From the NCBI GenBank assembly GCA_900708905.1, contig CAADRB010000084.1:152780-216779 (forward strand): a DNA stretch of 64,000 bases. Reading direction: 5' to 3'. The position numbers and the translations under genes are program-made. The stretch is from Hymenolepis diminuta. Lineage: Eukaryota > Platyhelminthes > Cestoda > Cyclophyllidea > Hymenolepididae. Positions 38,101 to 50,100 of the stretch are shown piece by piece (within the stretch, counting starts at the first letter, position 1; each line of letters opens with the position of its first letter). The notes beneath the pieces were generated by a model that made no database searches, was not told where the DNA came from, and saw nothing but the letters and a program-made list of their open reading frames with translations.

Positions 38101-41100
38101 TTATTTTGTCCAAAATACTACACCCTAGTCAGCATGTTATAACGGATTGGGGATTTCTTTTACATTCTTATTAAGATTCATATTCTCTTTGTGCAAAGTC
38201 GGTCGGGTCTGCCGAAATACGCCTCTGCCTGGCTGGCTAGATATATACCATTTTTATATCTAGAGTCCTTTGAGCTTCTGTTTGATTGTCGCTGATTTAT
38301 CATAAAACTGATTTTTCTTAAAGGTTTCTACTTCCTGTCATTCTCAGGGATTTAGTTTCTCCCTTTTCCTGTTGTCTACCCCGTTAAAATTTTACATCCA
38401 TAATGGCAAGTTGGCTTTCCCTATCATGAAGAGAAAGTAGTGAACTAAATTTGTCTCTGTGGTAGGGACGAATTTAGTCTAGCTGATTACTTCTTGACAC
38501 ACTTTGCGGTGTTGTCAGATTTGTGTTTCTCTTCTCTCACTTCCTTCTAGCGTAAGGTTTATTATACAAAAGTGTGCTTGAACAGCTCTATTTCTATGCT
38601 ACCATTTTTGTTATTTTTCATTACTAAATTAAAATCGCCTTTTCTTTATAACTAAAAGAGAAAGTATTTTCTTATTTTCCGTTTTGACTATTTTTTCCAG
38701 TCTAAAATACTACACGCTTATCTTGAATCATTTGTAAAATCCTTAATTTCTCATCCGTTATTCTAATTACAATGAACTAGTTGAAATTCATGTTCTGTTT
38801 GTTTAGGGATATGATCTTCTCAAGTAAGGCATGGTCATTCTCCTCGCTAGTTTAAAACATTTTTGTTCTGTAGTTTTTTTATATTTTCAACCACCTGAAA
38901 ATGCCACTTAACGTGTAGTATTTCGATTCATTGCTAAAAATCAGAAAAGGTTGATCGTCTTTCTACACTTTCTGCAAAAGGCTACACGTTCTCGCGATTT
39001 TACATTCTCATGACCTATTGCAGTTTGGTTGCCATGGCTGTTTCATTTGCCCTTTTCCTGGCTACTAAAATCTACACTTGGTTTTTTGTTATTCAATTGG
39101 CGTTCTGTGTTATGTGGATAAAATTTCACTTACGAAAACTATTTGGTCACTCACGTCGCTAGAATATTTCAACTGTGGTTGAAAAACTCGTCGTATAGCT
39201 AATTATATAAAAGATTTTTTCCTTTATATTCCAGTGTAATTAACACATCTGCAATTTCTACTGCTATTTCTTTCTGAACTAAAGGTCTTATTTACGTGTT
39301 AGATACGTTAGCTGTTGATATTTGTATAGTTGAATGACATCTTAACTATATTAAATAAATTAATTCACATCATTTCGACAGTTCGGACAGTTCCCTTGTT
39401 TGTTAATGATATATAACTTGTATGCTATCATGAATAATCGGAGTTAGATACCGAGGATTTTTTTATTTACACTTCTGTCTTCAGAAGTTGCAATTCAGGA
39501 ATTTAGGCCATGAATTATTATCCCCCATGTCATAGTGAAAATCATGGGAATGCATCTGAATAAGGGACATAACAAACAAGTCCAGTGAGGCATGAAATGG
39601 GGAGGAGATCATTAATAAGTGAGTAATAAATTCAGTGCACTGTTTTGCTTAAATTTGGGAGCAAAAATTTTCCGTATTATCAAGAGGAGAGAGTTCACTC
39701 TGAAATAACTCCCAGATTATTTTGGGAGATTATTTCCGCTATATTCAGAGGCAGTTGACTGACCGATTTATTTCCGTGGTTGGCCATGTCACTTAGATTT
39801 ATTTTTAATGAGACTAGCAGTGGTACATTTAACATACCACAAATGATTAGAAATAAAGCTAAACATTATATTTTGCCTTATTTTCAGCAAAGAGATCTTG
39901 CCTTATCCGAACTCGTCGAGTCCCTACGAGGCAAGATTCGTGATATCAACGTGGCAGCAGGTCAGCAAGAAGCCGCAACAAAGCGTATAGCAGAACTCGA
40001 ACAATCCCTTGCAGCCGCTCACAGACAAATCCAGCGTTTACAGGAGGCCGCTGCTACCACCAGTTCAGAGATAGAAACAAATAGTTTGGGTCAGCCCCGA
40101 CCCGCTCCAAATCCCCGCCAAAAAAAATCATCCTCAGGTCAGTGCAATATGACCACCTCAACCACCTTGCCCATCGGATTCGAGTTCGTTGAGCAGAGTA
40201 TGGCGACAGCTAATGCTAGCACTTCAGTTGCCGATGATAAAAGGTCCTCGGCTTCTCCCATGGTAGATCCTAGGAGAAAGTCAATGTCTCTTGAGGTGCT
40301 TTCAACAACTAACAGATCGGTGACTGTAAGTGATACTCCTCTATCATCGACTTCGCCGCTCTCTACGACTTCAAGGCCTTCGTCTGGCTCGGAAGTGAAC
40401 TACGATACTTTCTCGAGGAAGTCGGTATCTATTGCTGAAAAATCACATAGAGGAATTATCTCCTGTACTCTCATCTCAATAGGTTGGTTTAATCATTTCT
40501 GGTTTTCGTCCTTTGATAACTGTCATCTCTCGCTAGTCTCTGTAATTGGTTGTTTACTGAATATGGTGCTGTTTTGATGATTGTGAAACTGAAGCAGACG
40601 ATATTACAGAAAAGGTTACATTTCAATTGTTTAAGTAGCAAAGCCAATAATTTATGTGTCATGCATACATACTGTTATCCGATTTGAAATCACAACCAGC
40701 AATAGCTGAAGTAACTGCCCGAACTGTTTAATATTGGTCTGTAAATAAATAGGTAAGGTGGGTGTTTGGCAGAAAATCTTCTTAGATATAGGGTTGGATA
40801 TTTTTACTCATACTTATTTAATTTTACATAATTTGTATTGATCTAGGGTAATGCAGTCAAAATCTAATATCCCATTTACTAGAAATTTCTTTTTGGTCGT
40901 TATTCAAGAGTTGACGTCGTCTACCAATCCGTAGCGGCTAATTTCATTGAATTTCATCAAGTTCAATTTTCTTACATTATATTGCATGTTCTTGATTAAA
41001 TATTCCATGAAAATACGAGACTTATTTATTTTGAGGACAATTTTATTTTGTTCCGTTAAAATGGTCTAATAAGAAGCATCATCTAATGTGTTTGCATCAA

Positions 41101-44100
41101 TATTTTTGGGATGAAAGGGAATTGAATTATGAAGACTTAGCCCTGATGTGCAGTGATTTCATTGTTTGTGAATCTTCTTCGTTAGCGGAATATATGAACG
41201 TTCGGATCGTCTGAAGTAAGGCTTTGATGGATAAATACTGCCTTTCAATGACTCTCGCAAGGAAATAAATTTCTTTCCTGATAAATGACTGCTTTAGATT
41301 GATGGTTTTTACGGATCGATTTGCATGCGAAAAATGTATGTGCCGTTCTTACATTTTGAGCCGCGGTTGTGAACTCCTAAGGTTCTTCTAACTCAAAAAA
41401 TAGTCGTAATGTTTCATGATTTGATTTGACTAGATAAATGGGTAAATCTGATATTTAAAATCAACTCACCTACCCTTGCCTTGCCAATATTCATTAAAAT
41501 TTAAAGTGCTGACAATTTTAAGTTCATGCTGCTTGATGAATCAGACATGCATCCGTCAAAATTATACACTTTCGTCGCAAATCATTATAGCTTTAACTTT
41601 CAAGTTTTTTTATAAGAAGAATGTATCTCAAAGAAAGCTAATCGGTGTAGCGACCACGTGCACGTTTGCTAAGTCTGACGCCACCAGTTGGAAATTCATT
41701 AATATGTATTCAATGTATTACTTGCCAATAGAGGGTTAATGGGGTACATATTTATCTGCCATAAATATGGACAGCACTTTTATTCAATTTACTTGGGAAA
41801 GAGTTTGAATTTTTTTTTGAAAATTTAATCAGTCCTTCCTTTTTTGATAAATGCTATCCGGTGTCGTTACCAATACATTATGATCTCATGTTACGCTTTA
41901 CTAAGCATCGTTCCACCAAAAAGAAGGAACTAGACTAGGAAGTCACCCGTTATTTTCGCTTCCTTTCATCTCATATCTACTATCCGTTTCGTTTTTTGCG
42001 TGAATAGTTTCAGACATGGCTCTGGCTCGCCACACTTTCGCCAATATAACCACCAATCTCAGTATCCTTGTCGCCCGTCTGGCTGCCGCATCCTGTCCTA
42101 CACCGCCTTATTCCACCCCTGCAGTACCCCTTCCTCGTTGGCACTTCTCCACCACAACCCCGCGTCTTCCCAACCACCAGTGCCAACGCAGTAGAAATGA
42201 TCTCGGCTGTGGCAGTCTTCTTGGCTCAGCTCAGCGTTGTCATCAACTTGCTGCTGTTCTGCCTGATCCCTGGGCCTCGTGCTTTGTCTCTGCACATCGG
42301 GCATTGAAACTCTGCTCCTCTGGGACTGAGGAAGAGAATGAAGAGGGTGAGATGGAGGATGGTACTGATAGTGTGGTTGGTGAACAAGTTGGAGAGAATG
42401 GAAATAATGATGTCTCAAGGTAAGAAAATTATCAGTTTTCCGCTGTAATTTTAAGTCTTGACTTGCTAGGATTATTACTATGTCCATCGTGGGTATCCAA
42501 TTACGTTTCTTATATTTCTGTAGTTCGAATGTGTTATAGTCCTTCTGTGCGCCTCTGATGTTTATAGTAGTTAATCAGCTTTGCTACGAAAATTTTTGGC
42601 AATCGTTTTACGATTGGAGATTATTAGCTCCTGAACCTATTTAACAATGCCTTTTCCGACACGTATCTGGGGGAGAAAGTGACATCATGAAGAAAGTCGA
42701 AATTTGCCACTCCCGTTATTAGCCAAGCTTAACCAGTGGGGCTGATTATTCTTTTCTCTGAGTGTACACTGATGGACATCGAACCCGCGATTTCTGACTT
42801 CGTGGATTATAACTTCAACCACTACACTGGTTTGTACATTGTATTTGAATGCCTGATATCCCAGCTAGAGAAAAAAGGGGAAGAGAGAATGAGGCAGAAC
42901 TTTTCGTACCGAAATTCACTTATTTGAAGTACAAAATTCAGCTAGGCACAGTTTTCCTTTGGATAAATGTGTAAGAAGGTCAAATGTTATTTCAAACAAA
43001 AAGGGAAAATAAATTTCAATATGTTATTTCCGTCATAGAATAGTGCGTAATATTTTAAAAATATAGTTTCCCCATGACAAATACCACAAGTTATTGGCCC
43101 ATGCTTATAATGGAGATTCCTTAATAAAATGAACCCACTCTTTATTGCGCGCGTAAAATTTGAGTGATGTTTTCTCTTTGCAGATCTTAAATATTCATTT
43201 TAATTTTCAAATAATACAAGTAGCATAGTCTAAATGGCCGCTCCATTATTTTCGCTTTCTCGATCATCAGGTATATAATAAATTATAGTCTGCTGACATT
43301 TTCAAGGCCTTGTTCTTTATGTTCCTAATCTTTTTGCAGCTAGCAGAAGGGCTCCAATAGGACAACATTTCACTCTTTATTTGCCCGTTCTGTCATATAT
43401 GGACAATAGCATAACATTTACACCGTCCGTTAGGTAGTTTCGTTCCGATTTCCATTCCCTTGTAATGTAATCTTGGCGTGAACACTGCCGCCAAATTTAA
43501 CGTTCAATGCTTTTCGATTATTCACATACGCTGCCTTGTGCTTTTCTTTGTGTCTAAATATTTGCGAGCCCATGGTGCAAACCCATATTTGCATTATTTA
43601 TGCTCTATTGACCATCTGTCCCTTCATAAATCACCCTCTAATCACACTGTTAGTCATAGTTATCTGGGCGAATGGTAAATATTTCATTCATTTATTGCTG
43701 AGGTTAAGTTAATGACACAAGAAAACCACAAGGCAACTGGGGGGAATGTTTGCATGTATTCAGTAAATGAAAGTGAGAGAGTAGGGCTGACTCATTTTGG
43801 CGTGAAGTAGAAAGGACGTGAACGGGTGTTCCGTTCACACGGGTCTGTGAAAGCATCGAATTGTAACGTGAGTCTTTATTTCAAGAGAATGAAGGTGCTT
43901 TTAAATATACATCAGCACAGGTTAGAAATCAGTTATTTGTGCTCCTATCTTTGCTGATTAACTGAGGTTAATTCAGATAGAGATTTCAATAATCTAATCG
44001 TTCTAAGTCCATGACAAAAGTACACATTGAATAGATAGACATTCACTTCCAAATTGCAATGTTTCGATGATAGACAATGATCTTTATAGTTAAGAAGTTT

Positions 44101-47100
44101 TAGGTTTTTCTTTAACCCACGTTCTTTGTGTAGCATTGATTCGATATTATTAAGGTTTCTGTTCCACTGGAGCTTAATTTGAAGTAATGCTTATGGAGTC
44201 GCTTAATGTATTTCATTTTAATGGTAACGTAAATTGTGTATTCCCCGTCCAATCCTTATCCTTGATGCGACATTTTGATCTGGAAATGAATCAAATTGAC
44301 AAATCACTTCGCTTCTTCAACACTTAGTTTGTCTCAGATTTGCGCATAATTGTCCAATATGTTTCCCCATGAAATAAGTAATTAGCCAGAAAATAATTTA
44401 ACTTTGACCAAGCGATTGACCATTGAGACAGCTAATTGAAAAGCATGTCTAGTCATTGGAATAACCATCTAGTTGTAGAAGTTTCAAGATGAGATTTCAA
44501 TCAGCTGAAGTGACTTTTGATTTCGAACAGACAAATCAAGGCCTCGTGTCTCCTTTTCATTTCTATGGCAAGCTAGTAGGCAAACGTGGGTTTTGAAGTG
44601 TGTCGCGTGTCTCTGCTCTAATCAGCTACTTTGAAAGTAGGGTGGAACGAAGGTGGGAATTTATGGATTGCCGCATGCGTGTGAAGGCGTGTATCTAAGC
44701 CACACGATTGGTCTGCTTGGCAAAATTCGCTAGGCGCTGGTATTAGTCACTTGCCTCATTGGGTTGACTAATTCGTAAACGCCCTTCCCAATTGCCAAAT
44801 TTCAATCTCGGGGTTTAGTTTCAACCCTAAATTAGTGAAGTGGCAGTAGGTCTGGCGACAGTTGGCAGTAGCTCTCTCTGTGTCTGGGAGGTGTTGGATT
44901 TCAAGCCAATCATATGGCATCTGGAACTGAGGTTGTCACTAACACTTGCAATTATCTGGCAAACTACGGTTGTTTTTCTTTTATACGTATGCTAGAAGTA
45001 ATTACCAACGCAGAAGAACAGTTTTTGTCCAGGCGAGGGAAAGTGACTATTATGAGTCTCTCTGACAAATTCTCATATATCCGTTAGAATATCCGACAAT
45101 GATAATAACCAACTATCAAGGTAAATAGTTATGATTTTAAAGTAGTTGGAGTGGGTATTTGTGGCTTGGTCGAAAGAGATAATCAAAGATTTATTGATTT
45201 GCACATCTGCAAAGCCAGTAATCACGGGATCGGTGCTCATGAGTACACATTCAGTGATGTGGGCAGCCAAAATCGCTGTTTAATTCTATCTATGGTAGAA
45301 TGTAAACCTGTAGGTGCGGCTCTAAGACACCTTTTCTCTATCCAGGTTAAAACTTGTGAACACGCGCCTTAATGTGCCTGGGAAGTCCTGCAACATGTAT
45401 ATTTTTTTAGTTTAAATAAGTCTGAGTTTGTGTTTTATCAATACTTAAAAGGACCAGTATGTTAGATACTGGAAATGAGCCTTATGCTTGTCCGATAGTA
45501 ACTTCCTGATTGTGAAATCAGAGGTCACTACGGTTTATTCCTGCAAAATTTTAGTTTAAGCCTGAATCATTGCGTTTGAGGCGAGAGACTACTGTTTCAT
45601 GTAAGTCAATATGCGTTGCACTTTTAAGCTGTGTGCAAATTTGAAATATTTTATGTTTTATCCAGTTCTCCTCAAAGGGATTTTAAACTAATTCAATGAA
45701 TTCTTAAATCACTATATTGGACATAAATTTTGATTTTTATCTGCTAGGTGGATAAATAATTCCCTTCTCTGATAAAAAAGTATCTAATATATTTAAGTCA
45801 GACAGTCCTTCTAAGCAGTATGTGGGTGGAATTTTGACTTGCATCATCCCATTATTTGTTAGAAAAAATATAATTGACTACCAGTGGACTAAATCCTCGG
45901 AGTCTTTAATTTCTTGGGACAATAAAATTTATACAATTTCAAGCTAGTTTTTGTCTTTCCTACTCTCTTTTAAATGATGGAAAATCGTCTACTGACAAAC
46001 CGTTTCTATTTTTTAATTAATGAAATAAGAAATCTGGTTAGAATGGGATTTTGATAATCTTTTCTCATGAACAGTTAGTTCATTTATTCAAGCCTCGAAG
46101 AGGAATCTTTTTTGGTTAAAATTGATTGATTATGCTAATTAATAGGTTGAGTGAAATGGATCATTTTTGAAAAATCGGATGGCTGAATATGATGCACCAT
46201 TACCAATGCCTTTTTGAATTTGGATTCTGGTGGGTAAATAATTGTCTAATTTTGGAAAGCCATAGTGACTATGGTTGACAGGGGATGAAGGATAAATAAA
46301 GAGCAAGAACAAGCTACGATGTTCAGAATAGAGTTGAAAGCGACCGTAACTGGATAAAGTATATATAAGTATGTTTTTCAGATTCGTATTAACTTCAGCA
46401 ATCTTATCTACTAATATTTCCTTTCGAATTTTCCAGTAAGTGGTAAAAATGGCCAATCGGCAGTTTTTATAATCCAGTGATTATTTTTCACGAACCGGTG
46501 CCTGAACTTTTTCACTTGAAGCAAAAAATCTTGTTTAGTTTAAATTGATTGATTATGTCCATTAGGAGTTTGTTTCGGAGAAATTTAATGCTCCTGGGAC
46601 TTTCTGTCTAGGTATTTCATTTATCACTTATGCCATTCCGAATCTAGTTTTTAATCTATCAGTTAAGCGTGCAAGGTTCATAGTACTTCCTCTTTTTCGT
46701 CAAGTGAGATTTTTGAATAGAAAAGCTGTCTTCAGGGATATGTGTCGCCAAAAACGTTAGTTTTATGGCACTCAGTTGCCTCTATAGGGCTACGACCACT
46801 CAAACCCTAGAAGGAAGTAAGAAAAAGACCTGTAGTGCAAATGACGTTTTCTACTATCAGGAATATTAGTTTGCTTATGCTAATTGGATGTGTGGTAAAT
46901 AATTGGCGACCTTGTTAGTCAATATTTGCAGCGATGGATTGTTTACTGGTGGTCTTGCATATCCAAGTGTAGTGTATAAATCCAATAATCAGTAATCCAG
47001 TGCACGGAGGATGAAGCTTGACTGCAATGAGAAAATTCCATTTTAATTTCTATCAGTTAGTAAATCTCTGTTCGATCTTCATTCATTCGCCATTTCTTTG

Positions 47101-50100
47101 ATGCTTTCTGTGTTCATTAGAACGGATAAATGGGTTCTTCTTCTGTTACTTTGCTTTCTCCTTTAAGACTCTTCAAGTGGTTGATAAGCTCTCGTCTCGT
47201 GACAGACGATGCTCTATCATGGGAACCTCTCGTCCCGACCTCCACTAAACCAGAAGCTGAAACGGAGGAAGAACGTGAAGCTGCTGCAGTTCTCCCTTTG
47301 GTCACTGCTCTCCTCTCAGTCAGTCTGAATCCTTTCATGGCAACTCGAATTCTCTCCCTTCTTGAGGTTGCTACCGGTAATGCTGCAGATAGTGATTGGT
47401 AAGGACATTATTAATATTTAAATTTTCTTTTTCCATTTATATATGATACCGCAAAGTGCCGTTGATTGTATTTACGACTATTTTCCGTACTGATAAGAAG
47501 ACTCATTCTCCTGCTTTATGAGCTGTCTGTGAAAACAATATGGGAACGGACTCCTCAAAAATGGTTCCTTTCTTTACCACTTCAATGAGATGTATTCAAT
47601 TGCTCCCCCGTCTTCTAACCTTGAGCGGATTGGATTGGGAGTTTACCATCATGGGGCAGTCAAGTGTTTAACTATCAATTTTCGACGATTAACAAATTAA
47701 TAATATGAATATCCCAGTTAGCGGTATGATACGCTTACTGTGTGCTGCTATGCAAGTATAAAAAAAGATGGTATTAGTATTGAGGATTTAACTTTGTGCT
47801 GCATTTCCTTTCTATTAGTGACAGCAGCAGATGGAGCGAGTTTTCACGTCTGTTTGACGCTGTTGAGGCTCATTTGCGAGTTCGCTTGGGGGAAAGAGAT
47901 CTAACAAATAGCACAGCTTATCAACAGGCAAACGAGGATTCGTCTCCTGATTGGCCCTTACTACAAGCTCTTCTACAGGTCAACCTTCTGCCCTTTGCTC
48001 TTACGGCTAATCTACAACTCCTTATTGAGGTATGTGTTCTATTCCTATTTGATATGTCCTTTGTGGTTTAATTGGAATGGCAGCAGAAATTGAAATACCT
48101 TGATTAATAAGGCTTACCTACTGGTGACGCTTCGGTTTGGTTCTGTTTCATTTTAATTGGGAAATGAAATTTATTTGTTAAGCTTATACGTGACTGCTAA
48201 ATACGTTGTCCTTGTTTCTGGTCAAATATGTGCCAGTGGTTAGGATGATCATCCGCCCATATGAATGTATCCGGCTTACCTAAAGAATATTATATATATA
48301 TATATTCACAGGAGTTCAGAAATTGCAGGATTTCTACAAGTCTGACAGACACATCTTTCGTCTTCAAAGTTAGAGAGGAGCTGCTGAAGGAAGCGAATGG
48401 AGATGAATTGGCTGCCACGAGGAAGGGAACACAAGAGCATTGTCAACGCTCTGCTCACTCGCTCACTCACTCAGAAAACCCGATTTTGTGAGAAGAGGGC
48501 ACGACATGCTATGATGGACAAAATTCGTGCGAAGTCAATGCCCGACTTCTTGCCAAGCACCTTCAAGTGCTTTCGGAAGGGAACAACAATAGATAATGAA
48601 TGCTGTTCATCAAGACCTCGGATACAAATCCCTTTCGTTCTTAGACGAGGTTGTCAGTTTATGTGGAAGATCGTTTAATGTGTGGAAAATGACCCCCAAA
48701 GAAATTGGAGCACCCAGAAGACACCCACCCAGAGTGTCTTTGGTTTTTCTCTGACCAAAACTACTTCCACCAGGATGAAAAAGTCAGTGGGAGGGGAGAT
48801 AGGTGGCTGGTTATGTGTGGGCGCACCCCACTTAGGTTCCAACTGTTATGAATGCGCACGAAGTTTACGGCAACAGTGATGGTTTTCGGTGTTGTTGTTG
48901 TTGTCGTTAGGAGTGAAGGTCACATCATGATTCCTCAACCTTTCCACAGGGTCTTAGAGTCAGTGCAAATGCAGATGCAAATGGAGATGCTTATGTGGAG
49001 ACTCTCCAAACCATTGTTGTTGAGCCGCCTTGGATGGACAGTGTGGACAATGGAGGAAGACCCAATGTCTTCCAACAGGAATCGGCCCTGTTCCCTAGAG
49101 CTCTCAAACCCACGATTAGATGAATGGTCGAGAATTTTCATCATCATGTCACACCACACCAAACTAACGGCCACCTCCTAACTACTCATCAGACCCTAAA
49201 CCTTTGCATTGTTACGTGTGGGACGGAGCGGGGAGAGGAGAGGAGGGGCGTGGTTGGAAAGGAAGTTAATAAGCATTCCTATAACGCCAGCTCCTTCTCC
49301 CTGAGGGAAGTAATAAGCTGGGGAACAGAAGACATGAATAGGAACCACGTGATTCGATGAAAGCTTGCAGTCAGTCGCTTTTGGACTCGAATTGAGTGGG
49401 TGAGAGAAGTAGAAGGAGGATAAATAGAAATAAACCTGGCTTAATATGTAATATGTTTATTTATTTTCTTGCAAGGTATTGTAAGTTTCAATCATTAACA
49501 GTTTAATTTTCTGTGCTTAGTTTGTCCTCCGATGCGGTTATGTGGATGCATAGATCTGCGACCTTAAATGGGAAGGTTGTTCGATTTTTTGCATCTTGTA
49601 TTTTTTACCCTTTTCGCAGCTCAAATAGAAGAAAAAATTTTTTGCTATTTCCAGTCATTTGTGTAAGTTAATTTGCATCTCTTAAAAATGGATACTCTTT
49701 CCTCTAAAATATCAATAGGTAGATTAGAATCATAACACTAGGTGACGACTTGAACAATCCTAAAACGTAATAATTGGAGTCACTGGAGTTGTTGGTATTT
49801 GTTTACAGCTATTTCAAATATGATGTGAGAGCGTTATCATCTCTGCGGTGCCGTATTCAGTGCTATATTCTGAATAATCCGAGAGTGAATTTAATATCTT
49901 CTCTCACCAACGACCTTTTGTATCTTGTGTAATTTTTTTAGCCATGAATTTTTTATGTGCTTTCCTTCTAATTCTTTTTCGCAACCGAGGCGCGAATTAA
50001 AAATATGCAGATGTTTCATAGTAGTCCAAAACCGAATTTTTTTGTTGAAGCTTTTCTGCAAGAAAATCCGTTGAGTGAGATTTTTGTGTGCGAGAGTGTA

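Noticed and set aside
42098..42487. 129-codon minus-strand ORF
   Set aside because: It lies over formin exon 9 and its splice donor. The plus-strand frame has both splice signals and the phases needed by its neighbours, so the minus frame is taken as a shadow.
47117..47338. 73-codon minus-strand ORF overlapping formin exon 10
   Set aside because: Shadow of the coding exon. The plus strand has the polypyrimidine acceptor, the donor and the correct phase.
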